From Agarophyton chilense (lineage: Eukaryota; Rhodophyta; Florideophyceae; Gracilariales; Gracilariaceae), in NCBI GenBank assembly GCA_030374765.1, contig JARGXX010000080.1:186001-250000 (forward strand): DNA of 64,000 nt. The letters are read 5' to 3'. Position 1 is the first letter of the stretch, and the number at the start of each line of letters is the position of its first letter. The translations under genes were made by a program, and so were the position numbers. The notes beneath the pieces are model-generated. The model was not told the DNA's origin. It saw nothing but the letters and a program-made list of their open reading frames with translations, and did not search any database. Of the stretch, positions 19,990-30,847 are shown one piece after another.

Positions 19990-20801
19990 ATAATACTAGA
20001 TTTGTCTTCCTTTCAGCACTTCCAAAACATCGTAGACACGTGATATGATTCCAACAGCATCCTAACTACAAATTTCGACCTCGAAAAGAGACTCAAAACA
20101 TCGGAATCCCGTCTACTTACAAGGACCCCAACCTCTGCACCTTCTCGCACAAATTTATCCCCTGAGCCAATATCACCCCCAAAAGGTCATTACAAATGCC
20201 CCTCTCGTGCAACAGGACGTAGTCAACGAGGACGAGGAAGATTCACCTACCCCCAATAGACGAACTGGAACTCGTAACCGTTCGGCGATCCACATGAATC
20301 TTTTTCCTCATATCCACCTATGCAACAATTTCGCACGAGTGGGTACCAACCTCTGCAGCACTAGCCGACCAGCGTGTACAAACCCCCCACATTTATAGCA
20401 CCTAATTTCCCCCACACAACCCAGAAATCCTAGGTGGTAATTACCAACAGGGGTCACGTCGACGCGGACGCCCTTCAATAAAAGACAGTAATGCGGTGAA
20501 CACAGCCGCTCCAAAGCCGTCTTTTGACGAACAAGATGACCTAGCGGACCCTGAAAGTACGTTTGACTGTGACTCCGGTTCCCACCCCACGCATGTCACC
20601 TACCCTATCCCGGAAAGGCATCCTCTGACACAAAAATTGAGCACGCAAACGGCCACCAATCACACCTCTACGTGTATCCACTCAGGTCTTGTGCAGGTGA
20701 CCACGAATAAGAATATTTCGTTCAAATTTCACACAATTGCAAACCATCAGGTATCCAAACCGCTACTGTCAGTACATGACACAGCCAGGACCTGGGGAAA
20801 A
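19990..20801 (+). mobile_element. Old Copia relic A, left piece (gag end and protease region)
   Basis: Contains a basic gag-tail-like stretch (ATGRSQRGRGRF) and a protease-like segment with DCDSGSHPTH, closely parallel to the segment FTLDSVSHPTH of the Copia relic at 55.1 kb. Plus orientation. It ends abruptly where another LTR element has inserted. Further pieces of the same relic lie at 26879-26924, 28521-29744 and 33548-34050. Broken in many places; the left end is not defined. Confidence 0.6.
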
Positions 20802-21137
20802 TGACGATCTCTTCGCTGGCGGGTCCTTCTGCGTTGGCACGGCGGTTAGCGCGGTCCGCTATGGTATCAATAAACCTGGAAGGTCGTAGGGTAGATAGTA
20901 AGAACAAAGACGTACAAGACCAGAGCTGACAACAGCCTCTGTACGCAGCCGGGCACGAACAATCGTGTTGCCTTAACTGCTTATCTTCTTTATTCCTTGT
21001 GTCATATTTTACCACATAGGTCAGATCTCTAGCGAGCTCGCTGTGAGCTTGAGTAAAATTCTAACTACCTATGTGGTCCACAAGTACGGCCCAAGCGGGG
21101 CTTTGCCGCAAGTACCGCTGTCAGCTTGACATGCACA
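20802..21137 (-). repeat. 3' LTR of Copia element C
   Basis: 336 bp. On the minus strand it runs TGTGCATG...ATCGTCA. It matches 26543-26878 along its full length. Confidence 0.9.
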
Positions 21138-21569
21138 CTCCCTCCACTTGCGGAAGAGGCACGATTGGGCATCCAATTTGCAAAAATAAATACCTGCCAA
21201 GGTTCGAACCCAGGTCCCTGAAGGAGCGTACAGTACCAGATCGGTATAAATACCGGTCGGTCAACCACGGCGGTCGAGAACTGACCTGCGTCGATTGACA
21301 TGAGGAGCGCGGACGTGCTTTGCTGTGGTGCCCTTAAACGGGTACCGCACAATTGAGCGGTCTGGCTGGGCCAGATAAGAGGGGCTTTCCGAACAATGTG
21401 TCGCACGCCTCCGTTCTCTTTTGGGAAGCGACCTTAAAGGTGAAGTTTTGCACATGTATCCGGAAATTTGATAGCAATAGTTCGCTGCCTATACCATCTG
21501 GTTCTTACTTTTCCTCAGTAGGTCGATGAAGTTCGCTTGGATTTGAGCAAATGATGTATTGCTCAGGTA

Positions 21570-22460
21570 CTATTTTCCAATACCAGTTGTTAAAACTTCC
21601 CGAAGCGGTGCGACATTAGTTGACTTTATCAAGTGGTCTGCAAGATTCTGTCCACTTCGGATAAAACCAATGTCCGATATATGACCAGAGTGGTATCCTT
21701 CACGAGCGATGGCGATGTTTATCATCAACCGTCTTTCGGAAGTACGAGAACCCTTGTGAATAATTTCAAACAGCGACTTTGAATCAGTGACTAGACAAAC
21801 CGGAAGCGGTGATCTGCCAAGTAGGAGTCCGAATTTGGTCGAGAGCGTAAAAGCGGCATCGTACATATCTGCAAAGGCGATGAGTTCAGCTGCAAACGAG
21901 GAGCGAGTAACTCTTCGTGCCTTATAGGATTTCAACGCGATTGGTATGACTCTACTGTAACGGTCCGATAACAACACGATATAACCAAGCTGAGAGGTCA
22001 GATCTGCGTTCGTAGCGAATGATGCATCCGATACCCCAAGTAGGTGAAGCGAATCACGTTCAAGCGTCGGGAAATGTACCGAGAGGTCATGAGAATTTGC
22101 GTTGTCGATGGTCTCATTAACACTTTTGATAATACCCTTGCGGTCTTGTTCAAATCGGTCTCTGGTGACTTGCATGAACTGCGAAACGTGATAAAGTATA
22201 TCAATACGCGAGTGCGCGAGCCATGCGAGCTTCATCCGAATTGAGGCAAAGTCCTGAAAGGTAGCGTCTTTTCCCAAGTTCGAAAGCTTCTTGACGTAAC
22301 TGTACTGCGTTACGCAGTAATCACCAATGCGGTCGGGTTCTATCTGGAATCCCGTGAAGGTACAGGGAGGAATAGAATCCGCCTTAGCCTCAAACTTCTC
22401 CCGTGTGCGGTCGCAAATAGCGCGGACCTCACTATCTCCAGAGCGGAGTATATCATCCAC
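21570..22460 (-). pseudogene. Copia element C: RT end and RNase H
   Basis: Begins at the reverse transcriptase MDDIL box and continues through the Copia connection to RNase H (LGVSDASFATN, TRSSFAAELIAFADMYD, LVTDSKSLFEII, GQNLADHLIKS). Part of a broken element. Confidence 0.8.
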
Positions 22461-22595
22461 ATATGATACTGAAAGACCAATAAGGTTACCCTTTTGGTAA
22501 AGGTAGTACAGGGCTGGGTCTGATCACATTACCTTCATACCCAAGTCCAATCGGTGGTGTTTTTCCATTGTAGAAAACCATAGGTCTCCAGATTC

Positions 22596-23165
22596 TCACA
22601 GACCATAAAGTGGTTTCAGAAGTTGTAGCGCCTGACTTGGCTTCAACTCAAATTCCGGAACGGGATCAGCGATGAATAATTCGCGTGAAAGTGGTTCCAT
22701 AGATTGCAAGTAAGCCTGCGTGATGTCGTTGGTCCACAACTCAAAACCTAAAAGGGATGATAGCGCAAGGATTATTCGAACCGATTGTGGTTGGAGCGCT
22801 TGACTGTAGTGAGCCATCAGAGGCTTCATCCGATCACATTGTCCGCCGATGACATATTGGGGTTGGAACATCTCTTCACCGTCTTCAGTTGACTTGATAG
22901 CCAAAACAAATCGGCCGGGTAAGACATTCGCATCGGGTGGTATATCCTGCTTTAAGATGACCTTAAAGGTTCCTCTTTCGAGCAATTCTCGAAGCTCTTC
23001 CTTCTTAGCGATAGCCATGCACGGGTCGTGTGCACAGGGATCACTAGAACTAAGAATCTCCGTCATAAAGAAGTCGTCAACTTCCGAACGGTAGTGACTT
23101 ATAGCATCCATTAACTCCCACATATGGGTGTGAGATACCTCTTGCGGTCGAGCGTAGGGCTTCAC
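22596..23165 (-). pseudogene. Copia element C: reverse transcriptase N-terminal half
   Basis: RVT_2-type motifs: [23 protein letters not shown], and [13 protein letters not shown], followed by LLKPLYGL. Part of a broken element. Confidence 0.8.
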
Positions 23166-23469
23166 CTATGCAAAGTTGAAGGAACTTACGTTCGAATTCG
23201 GAGACAGACGTAGATGAACTAGCTTCGCGTCATGATCTACAGCGATGATATCAAAAGGCCCAAGCCATTCACAGATACGGTTTGCAACGACCTTCTCCCT
23301 CCAGACGAGAACTTTGTCGCCAGGTCGGTACGCGACGTTAGCCGATGACGGAACGTTGTGGCGAATTGCGCGCTGAACGCGGAGTTTTGCCATGTGTTGT
23401 TCCAACTCCTTCCGAGCTGTGCTAACCAGTTGGGCTCTTTCGTTTAGAATAGCTTTGGATTGAAGATCC

Positions 23470-24084
23470 TCACCAAGCATACGAAGTGAAAGGGAAATCT
23501 CCAAATACCAGTACGCATAGAACTAAACCTTCAGGTCCAAGAGTGTTGTTCATCGCATAAACCGAAAAGGAAAGTAGCGTACTGAGCTCTACATTGGGAG
23601 AGACAATTCTCAGTTTCCTAAAGGTCTTTCGAAGCGGATCATGATATCGCTGGCCTATACCCATGGAGGAGTGAGATTCAATCCCCGTCCGTATAACTTC
23701 GATATTCGACGATATTGCGAGAGAAATGAAGCTGTTACCGAAAGCGGAGCCTTGATCGTCCTTTATGCGGTTCGGTATCCCGGTGTAGATCGATATCCTA
23801 CACTCAACAATGCACCTCCATATGGTCTTTATCGAGACGCCGGGAAGAAACCGAGCGGCCGAAAAGTGAGTCTGAGAATCAACCATGTGTAGGACAGGTT
23901 TCCCCTCGAGGTACATGATGTCAGTGATTATCTCCTCATTGAATCGAATGTTTTCTGTGCCAAGCGAGACTTTAAAACGAGTTGGTCCGGGCTGGATCCG
24001 TTGGCATGGATTGCAGGAACGACTAATCTCCTCGAGCTGTCTTTGGGTTTCCGGGGTGGTGCCATCTGGACGAGCTCTTCTCAA
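23470..24084 (-). pseudogene. Copia element C: integrase core
   Basis: A zinc-binding CNPCQ pair is followed by an integrase catalytic core (DIMYLEGKPVLHMVDSQTHF and DDQGSAFGNSF). An ORF just downstream (23166-23504) continues the integrase C-terminal region (PGDKVLVWREKV). Part of a broken element. Confidence 0.75.
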
Positions 24085-24090
24085 CAGATT

Positions 24091-25205
24091 TTAGAGTTTC
24101 TCCGAGGACGGGTGGAAAAACTGTCGGTGCAACTTGGTTGACTGTTCCGTAGTGAACATAGTCAATACCGGAACGGAGTAATCGGCATATAAATGTCCAT
24201 CAAACCTGGCCAAAGGTACTTGCCAGTCGTCAATGACATACGAGTTGGCATCTTCTTCCATGACAGTACGCTTTATCAACCGGTTGGTCACTGTACACGG
24301 GGTCAGTGAGTGCTGGTCGAGAACTTCCATTCCTATGAGAGCGGGTATGTCTGCTGCGACGACATCAAATTGTACCGATATGGTTCGTATCCCTGGAGGG
24401 GTACTCAACGGGATTGTTGTCCTTCCCATTGACTCATACACGGAGTCAGCGAACCTGAACTTGCGGTTTGACCTGAGTAGGCGTAGCTGCTTACTGAAGC
24501 GGTTGTAGATCCTACGAGCTTTCTTGATACCGATAACAGAGCGCGGTGCGCCAATGTCTATGCAAAAGCCTGGAAGATAACCTTTGTCGGTACGTTTGGT
24601 GAACGAGGAGCTGTAGACAGAAGAACAGTCGATGACTTCTTTCCGGTGTCGGTTGCATTTGAACAGGTTGTGCCTGGATGCGATACTGCGGTGTGCAGAT
24701 GCATTCTTCCGATTGCTAGGAACACGCGCACCTTCTAGGCATCCTGAGAAAAATCCGAACGGTCCTTGAAGCGAACGTGCTTCTTTGAATTAACATTAAC
24801 CGACGGTGGAGCAGAAAGAGAAGAAACCAAGTGGGTGTGAAGTTCCTTTTGGTCCACGTAGTTGGTTAGATCGGCGTCCGAAAGTGTATGTGGATCTGAA
24901 TACTGGTCGTCTGCCGTTAAGGTGAAAAAGGTTTCCATGTCTGTGGATTCCTTATTCTCCGACTCGGTGTCAGACGAAGTGTCTTCATCCCTCGGGGAAT
25001 TCACGACCTTGGATAGGACGTGGATTGCTGGAGTTCCCTGTTTTAGAGAATGTACAACTCCATTCCGAATGCGGTTGAATCTTGAACCAGTTGGGTGACC
25101 CTTTTCAAAGTGATCTTCGCTTTCACATATGTGGCACTGTATCCGTTTTCCATCCTTTCCAATCGGGTTGCGTCTCCTTTGAAACATCCGAAAGCGACCT
25201 TTCAA
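24091..25205 (-). pseudogene. Copia element C: zinc-knuckle and protease region
   Basis: 24735-25205 holds a CHICESEDHFEKGH zinc-knuckle-like motif and an acidic Ser-rich linker. 24091-24441 holds a protease-end/pre-integrase-like segment (VVAADIPALIGMEVLD and LHRQFFHPS). Part of a broken element. Confidence 0.6.
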
Positions 25206-25547
25206 ACGGTTTGGTGGTACACCATACTGCTGTTAGAATGTACCTGATGAACCAAAGGGTGTGTCCCTGGAAAGAGTCTTCTTTTCTTCCTTCAACTGTA
25301 TCTGTTCCCGAAGAGCGGTAACAAATCTGTTGAAGGTAAACCGTGCGGTAGTCATTTGGGATATTGTAGTTTCAGCCCATGACTTGGTGAGTACGGCCTT
25401 ACGTAGGAACCGTTTCTTGTGCGCATCAGACCGAAATTGAGGTGAGGCCTGAGGAGTAAGAGCATTGATCTTGTCTACGAAGTTGGTCAGTCCAGAGTCT
25501 GAATCGGTTAATCCTTTCTCTTCCATGATCTGGTCAACACTGGTGCG

Positions 25548-26306
25548 TTAAAGTTCAGCTTGAGAAGCAAGCTGTCTAGCATCATTGTCGTACTCGTCCA
25601 ACATGATCTTAACCACAGCCTGGAAAGGCATACCGGGTACGGTGTTCTCGAAGAAGAATTCTCGAGCGGCCCCTCCGAAGACGTTGACAAAGAACTTCTG
25701 ACGTTGATCTTCAAAGAGTTCGAACTCATGAGAGAAAACCTCATAGTCCCGAAGGATGTAGCGAATAGACTGTTCCTTTGAGCCGTTGAACTTCAAATCC
25801 TTAAAGTACGTGGCTACCGAAGCGGCCTTCTCGGGCGTATCCTTGTGAGGAAACGACGACGGCGTAGGGAAAGTGTGGTGTCCCGAAACGGTGGGATTTC
25901 CGTGCGAAGCACCTTGTGGTGTCGGTCCAGTAACCGTTGGAGAGTTACCATTGTGGTTAGCGGGTGTTGCCGACTGCGGCGAGTCTGCATTCTGGAAAAA
26001 GAATGAAGAACGTGGGGGAGGAAGAACCTGTAGGTTGCTTCTTGATCTAGTTGGATTCGAGAAGTATGGGCTCGAATTACGGACTTCCTTGTAGGCTTCA
26101 AACATTTTCATAACGTCACTCACACCATTTTGGTATGCAGTGGAAAGCCAAACGAAAGCCATTAAGCTTTTCACTGTCCGATCGGCCGGTGCTAAAGTAT
26201 TCACGATAGTTTCCGAGATCGGGAAGGCGTTGAAAAATCGAGCAGCGTCGTACAGCAGTACCATTGCGTACGTACTGTGACGGAAAACCTCTTGAATGAA
26301 AACCAA
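25548..26306 (-). pseudogene. Copia element C: gag
   Basis: A 252-codon frame adjacent to the 5' LTR with a Pro/Ser/Thr-rich middle and a gag-like helical part (SIRYILRDYEVFSHEFELFE). A second gag segment follows at 25233-25526. Part of a broken element. Confidence 0.65.
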
Positions 26307-26542
26307 GGCAGGAGAAGAAATTTATGCTTCAATGTCACCCTCGACGGTCGAAACATCATGAGATCCATCTGCGGCAAATACAATCAGCAAGTATTTGGAA
26401 AGATCCGATACTGCATGCGAGATGTAGTCCCGAGCGTGAAAGTTGTCAAGACGTTTCAGCAATGCCTGACGTTGCGCGTTGCGCGCGTCGCTTGAGCTGC
26501 CCGCCATAAAGTTAGTACTACGAAGAAACCAGGAATCCGGAT

Positions 26543-26878
26543 TGACGATCTCTTCGCTGGCGGGTCCTTCTGCGTTGGCACGGCGGTAAGCGCGGTCCAG
26601 TATGGTATCAGTAAACCTGGGAGGTCGTAGGGTAGATAGTAAGAACAAGGACGTAGAAGACCAGAGCTGACATCAGCCTCTGTACGCAGCCGGGCACGAA
26701 CAATCGTGTTGCCTTATCTGCTTATCTTCTTTATTCCTTGTGTCTTGTTTTCCCACATAGATCAGATCTCTAGCGAGCTCGCTGTGAGCTTAAGTAAAAC
26801 TCTAACTACCTATGTAGTCCACAAGTACGGCCCAAGCGTGGCTTTGCTGCAAGTACCACTGTCAGCCTGACATGCACA
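26543..26878 (-). repeat. 5' LTR of Copia element C
   Basis: 336 bp; full-length match to 20802-21137 with about 20 differences by eye. Confidence 0.9.
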
Positions 26879-26924
26879 GACAAGTCACCTACACACCGAG
26901 TACGGCTTTCCTCGTCAACACATT
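26879..26924 (+). mobile_element. Copia relic A, sliver between two insertions
   Basis: 46 bp between the end of Copia element C and the left terminal repeat of the DDE transposon. Its assignment to relic A rests on position between pieces of that relic. Confidence 0.4.
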
Positions 26925-26949
26925 GGATCGCTCCTGAATTTCAAATTAC
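26925..26949 (+). repeat. Left terminal inverted repeat of the DDE transposon
   Basis: About 25 bp, inverted partner of 28496-28520, with a few mismatches. Confidence 0.65.
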
Positions 26950-27229
26950 GAGCCCTGCTCAAATCGCAATTTGCGATAAGGTTAGCCTGCCCCTAAAAGA
27001 ATGGTCACTAATTTTCAGTATCAAACTGAGAACTGAATCGTAGCATCGTCTCATGAGTCGTGAATTGATGCCTCCAAACACTCCACAATAGACCCCATGA
27101 CCATCCGTCTTTGCGTTTTGATTGCCAGACAGCTTTGCCGTCGTATTCCCTTCCGTGAAAGGCTTAACATCGAGGGCAGACGTCGCAGGGACCGACGTAT
27201 AACACGACTTTCACTTCAAAACCCTTCTT

Positions 27230-28213
27230 GTGCCCCGTTCATGGTTTTTTCGTTCTATGTCCGTCCAGTCAATGATAACAAAGACTGGGATTGACCATCG
27301 TACATTCTTCTACCTTCTGCGTTCATTTCAAGCACTTTACAACCAATACACTCCCTATAATTCTTCCGGTCTTATCAGAAACCGACGATCACGCCGAGGT
27401 CGCCCGAGATCAATGAATGCAACACAATTCCTCAGTCTTGTTCTCAGTTAAAATCGAATGAGAGGTGCAATGTGGAATCTATGTCTACTCTTCGCCGTTT
27501 CCAGTTCCGTGTGCGAGTTGTTTCTGCAATTTGGTAGAAGGATTCCTCTGAGAATGTTTGCATCATGTGAGGACGCACAGGTGCGTATGCCAGTCGAAAA
27601 AGAAGTAACCGAGTTTAAAAACGCGTTCGCCACAAAGTATCTCTCCTTGAAGAACGTCTACGCAGTGGCGGATGGTCTCAAATTGCTTTTTAAGCAATCA
27701 GGCGACTTTGTTATCCAGAATATGTTGAATAATGGATGGAATTATGATCAGTATGTTAGTAATGTTCTCGTCTTTGCCCCAAATGGTACGATTATAGCAT
27801 GGGCGATCAATGCACCTGAAATAAAGCACGATTCACAGGTCTCGGAGTGGGGAAAGGTGTATGAGAAGCTTGAGAAGGAGCATAAAAAACATGTAGGATA
27901 ATGCGTTGTTGATTCTGCATTTTGCCGTAGATCATATACGTTTCTGGTCAAGTCCGCTCAAGATGAGACGAATGCGAAAGGCCCTGAAGATCTTATTGGC
28001 ATCCTACAAGCCACGTCTGTTCGCCAAGCATCAGAAAGGGGAATGAGGGCATTCCAGGGTGTGTTCCCGAGAATGAAAGATAGGTTTATTTATGAAGAGA
28101 ATGGAGAGAGACGCATCATGTTGTTGTGCACAGTGCACCTGTTCAATCTGCGGACCAGAAAGGTCGGTGGGAACCAAATACTATCTACGTATATGCAACA
28201 CCTCGGAGTTTAA
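27230..28213 (+). pseudogene. DDE_Tnp_4-like transposase, two in-frame stops
   Basis: One frame from about 27230 to TAA 28211-28213, interrupted by TAA at 27449-27451 and TAA at 27899-27901. Upstream, the ORF at 27097-27294 lies in another frame and overlaps the probable N-terminal region, so one shift near 27240 is likely. Landmarks: MITKTGIDHRTFFYLLRSF, YTPYNSSGLIRN, RMRGAMWNLCLLF, VYAVADGLKL (first Asp), NGWNYDQYVSNVLVFAPNG, APEIKHDSQVSEWG, CVVDSAFCRR (second Asp) and ASERGMRAFQGVFPRM (Glu). The triad is intact. The family is abundant in protist genomes; I place it in the IS5-like PIF/Harbinger group. Confidence 0.8.
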
Positions 28214-28495
28214 GCGAATCACTTTCTAAACTATACACTTAACCCCTGAAGCCAAGCAACTTTTATTTAGAGAGAAGACGTTCTGGTCGCTCAGATGGCC
28301 TGTTTGCCGTTTATGGCGCTACATGGCGGGAGTTTCTTTTTCTGGTTGGTATGGGGTTTCGGTGGCTTTTTTGGCGCAATATTTGAAATTTGCGTCCTTG
28401 ATCAAATGCTCCGATGGGGCCGAGCCATACCAACTTTGCGCAAATTGAGTACACTCAAATGGTCTGAATCGCCGATTTTGAGTGCCCTCAATTTG

Positions 28496-28520
28496 CGATT
28501 TGGAATTTCACGAGCGACCC
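28496..28520 (-). repeat. Right terminal inverted repeat of the DDE transposon
   Basis: Partner of 26925-26949; ends CGAGCGACCC. Confidence 0.65.
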
Positions 28521-29744
28521 ATTATACGCCACACTCCGCTTTTACGTTGGCAATGCAACCTTTTGCACTGGCCTTTACGTCCTCGACAAAGCGAAACCAC
28601 CAAAAACCGGGACCAGGACTGCACGCACACGATCCTTCACAAGAGGCTCTAAAAGCGCGAAACTGGAAAGGACACCCATTATACCTAAGGAGAATGATAA
28701 AACCAGCCCATCTGTCACACCCACACTTCTAGCTCCTTCGCGCCGGTCACATACCATCACCTACTTGGACCCAGTACCGAAACAGAAATCGACCAAAAAG
28801 ACCTCGCGATTCTATAAATACCATCTAATATTCAATCACGAGCCCTTCAAGATGCTCCAAACAATTGCAAAACAAGAACTACTTCTAGGCCTCTTTGACA
28901 CTCTACAATCCGCACCACCGCCTATCACATGCCGGGCTTGTGCAGAAGCGAATCAAAGCACCTCCCCCTTCCACCGTACTACACACACATTTACAACCGG
29001 ACCAGCACTTCAAAATGGCCTCCGCGGAACACATAAGCCTCTATCCCAACAAAGCACCTCGTCCTTTATGAAGTTTATCGGCACCAACTCAAGATATTTG
29101 ATCCCTGAATTCATGCCCAAACGGCAAGATCTACATCAACGCATCAATGAAATGAATAACAATATCCCGCATCAAACAGGCCATTTAGTTACCCTCCTAC
29201 AGACGGACAACGCCGGGAAATAACTGGCGAAAGACAGCGTGCGTATATAAAACAAACACAATGCACACCACACAACATCCCTCCCCTACTCTCTCCAACA
29301 AAACAGAATACCTGAGAGATTCAATGCCCCCCTCCTAGTGACAGAACGAGCATCACCTACACACAACAAACTACCTAAACTACACTGGAAAGATCCCCTC
29401 CAGGACGTCACCTACAAGTACAATAGTATCATGCACCACTCGAGTAGATCCACAGCATTTGCCAAATGGCATAGCCATCCACAAGTGAACACACATATGC
29501 TGATCTTGGGACAATACGGCACCGCCCTAATCTAAACTACTGAAGATACACCCGGGAAACTCGAAAATCGTGCTTTCCTCTGCAGATATTTATGTCTCAT
29601 CGACGAACGCACTATCCAGATGCTGGAAACCAGGACCATCCTCAATACACCAATCTGCACGGTTGACTTCAAGCCATATTAAAAAGTCAATGACACACTC
29701 AACCACTTGGACTAAACATCAAAAGCCCTGAAAGCATTCACTTT
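28521..29744 (+). mobile_element. Copia relic A, middle piece (integrase region)
   Basis: Contains a GAG-pre-integrase-like segment (FYKYHLIFNHEPFKMLQTI followed by CRACAEANQ) and an integrase strand (TLLQTDNAGK). A later segment, WKDPLQDVTYKYNSIMHHS, parallels the integrase end of Copia relic B at about 56.2 kb. It also ends with a Phe-Lys-Pro-Tyr motif as in relic B. Highly decayed, many breaks. It is cut at 29744 by the Gypsy element. Confidence 0.6.
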
Positions 29745-30042
29745 TGTTGATGGCTGAGCATGCTAGTGCTGGCTAGATTGGTCATCAATTCGAACGGCCT
29801 AGCCGTATTAGGTAGTAGTGTAGAAGTAGCACTTTCGTAACCCAAAGCAGTTGAGTTATAGCAGCTCAAAGAGGCAGGACCCTCGTTGGGCATCTGCCCG
29901 ATCGCGGCATTATAAAAGCCCGGACCCGATTGAAGATATCGAGTCCAGAGGCATCCTTGGACGAACTTCCAAGGTCTTTGTACCTATTCTCTTCCCGCAC
30001 GATAGCACGGCGCGTAGACTCCCGTACCTGTCTTGATCAACA
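29745..30042 (+). repeat. 5' LTR of Gypsy element D
   Basis: 298 bp, TGTTGAT...ATCAACA, so its ends form a 7 bp inverted repeat. A TATA box (CATTATAAAAGCCC) lies near 29910-29923. Confidence 0.92.
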
Positions 30043-30088
30043 AAGCGCTTTGAGACGTCAAAGAGTACCAGGACCACACAGGAGCACA

Positions 30089-30847
30089 ATGTCGTCGTAC
30101 GGAATCGTGAACACTATTCAGCCCCCGAATCTGGCTGGCGCGACTCAACCAGATCTTAATCAATTTGAAGTAAACTTTGCCGCGTACACCGAACGTGTAA
30201 ACGACGTCAATGCCGGACGCGCACCGAATCAGAGGATCAAGGCCGCATCCATCAGGCAATGCATGAAGCCTAGACTACTGCACAGTCTGTGTATGTTGGG
30301 ACACATCGAAGGGGCACCATCATCAAAAGACGCCACGGACGAAGCCGTTCAGAACTGGTTCGACACTCGCCTTTCGTCAACTATCCGAGATCTCAGCGAC
30401 CGCGTGGAGGAAGCCATATCCAGAGTTCGTTACAAAGTGATGCCAAGAGACCCTTCTGGAGCAGCGGAGAGTTTTGTTTTAGAAATCATCGCCGCACTGG
30501 ATGAGTACAATGCTTCAAGCATCATCAGGGACAAGGACGAATGCAAGGAACTGGTCGTGAAATTCGTGCGGAAACTGGAACCACCTCAGATGAGACAAAT
30601 CGTAATTGACCAGATGCGACTTTGGAAAAAGGAGCAGAAGGGAGATTTGAATTTCTTTGCAAATATCATAGCTAACCTTGCAGCTCAAGTGCACCTCGTA
30701 CAGTGCGCAACTCTGAAGCTAAAAAGGAAGCACTCAAAGGCTCCTGACACCAGAGTAACAAGTGAGAACTCGAAATCGGAGGAACCCAAGAGGATATACT
30801 TTACGCAGTATTCCTCGAAGTCTGCACGGAAACCGGATTCAAAGTGA
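30089..30847 (+). pseudogene. Gypsy element D: gag-like ORF
   Basis: An ATG about 47 bp after the LTR opens 252 codons. The helical, charged product has no zinc knuckle in view (SFVLEIIAALDEYNASSIIR and ECKELVVKFVRKLEPPQMRQ), as in gag proteins of plant and fungal Gypsy elements. Part of a broken element. Confidence 0.7.

Larger units (their letters stand above)
20802..26878 (-). mobile_element. Ty1/Copia-type LTR retrotransposon C, broken
   Basis: A 6.1 kb element in minus orientation with two 336 bp LTRs. Order along the element: gag, zinc-knuckle-like region, protease-like region, integrase, reverse transcriptase, RNase H, which is the Copia order. A purine-rich tract (GTGGAGGGAG) abuts the 3' LTR. 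Flanks GAAAA and GACAA look like a 5 bp target duplication with one change. The LTRs differ at roughly 20 of 336 positions by eye, so the insertion is old but much younger than the relic it entered. It has several breaks and looks inactive. Confidence 0.88.
26925..28520 (+). mobile_element. DDE DNA transposon with terminal inverted repeats, PIF/Harbinger-like group
   Basis: A 1.6 kb element inserted in Copia relic A. The left end GGATCGCTCCTGAATTTCAA mirrors the right end, whose reverse complement reads GGGTCGCTCGTGAAATTCCA. Subterminal AATTTGCG motifs occur on both sides. The three bases ATT flank both ends, fitting a 3 bp target duplication. The transposase relic fills 27230-28213. Confidence 0.75.

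Noticed and set aside
21170-21300. tRNA-derived SINE inside Copia element C, based on GGTTCGAACC
   Set aside because: The 10-mer is a palindrome that arises easily by chance, and no convincing box A is correctly spaced.
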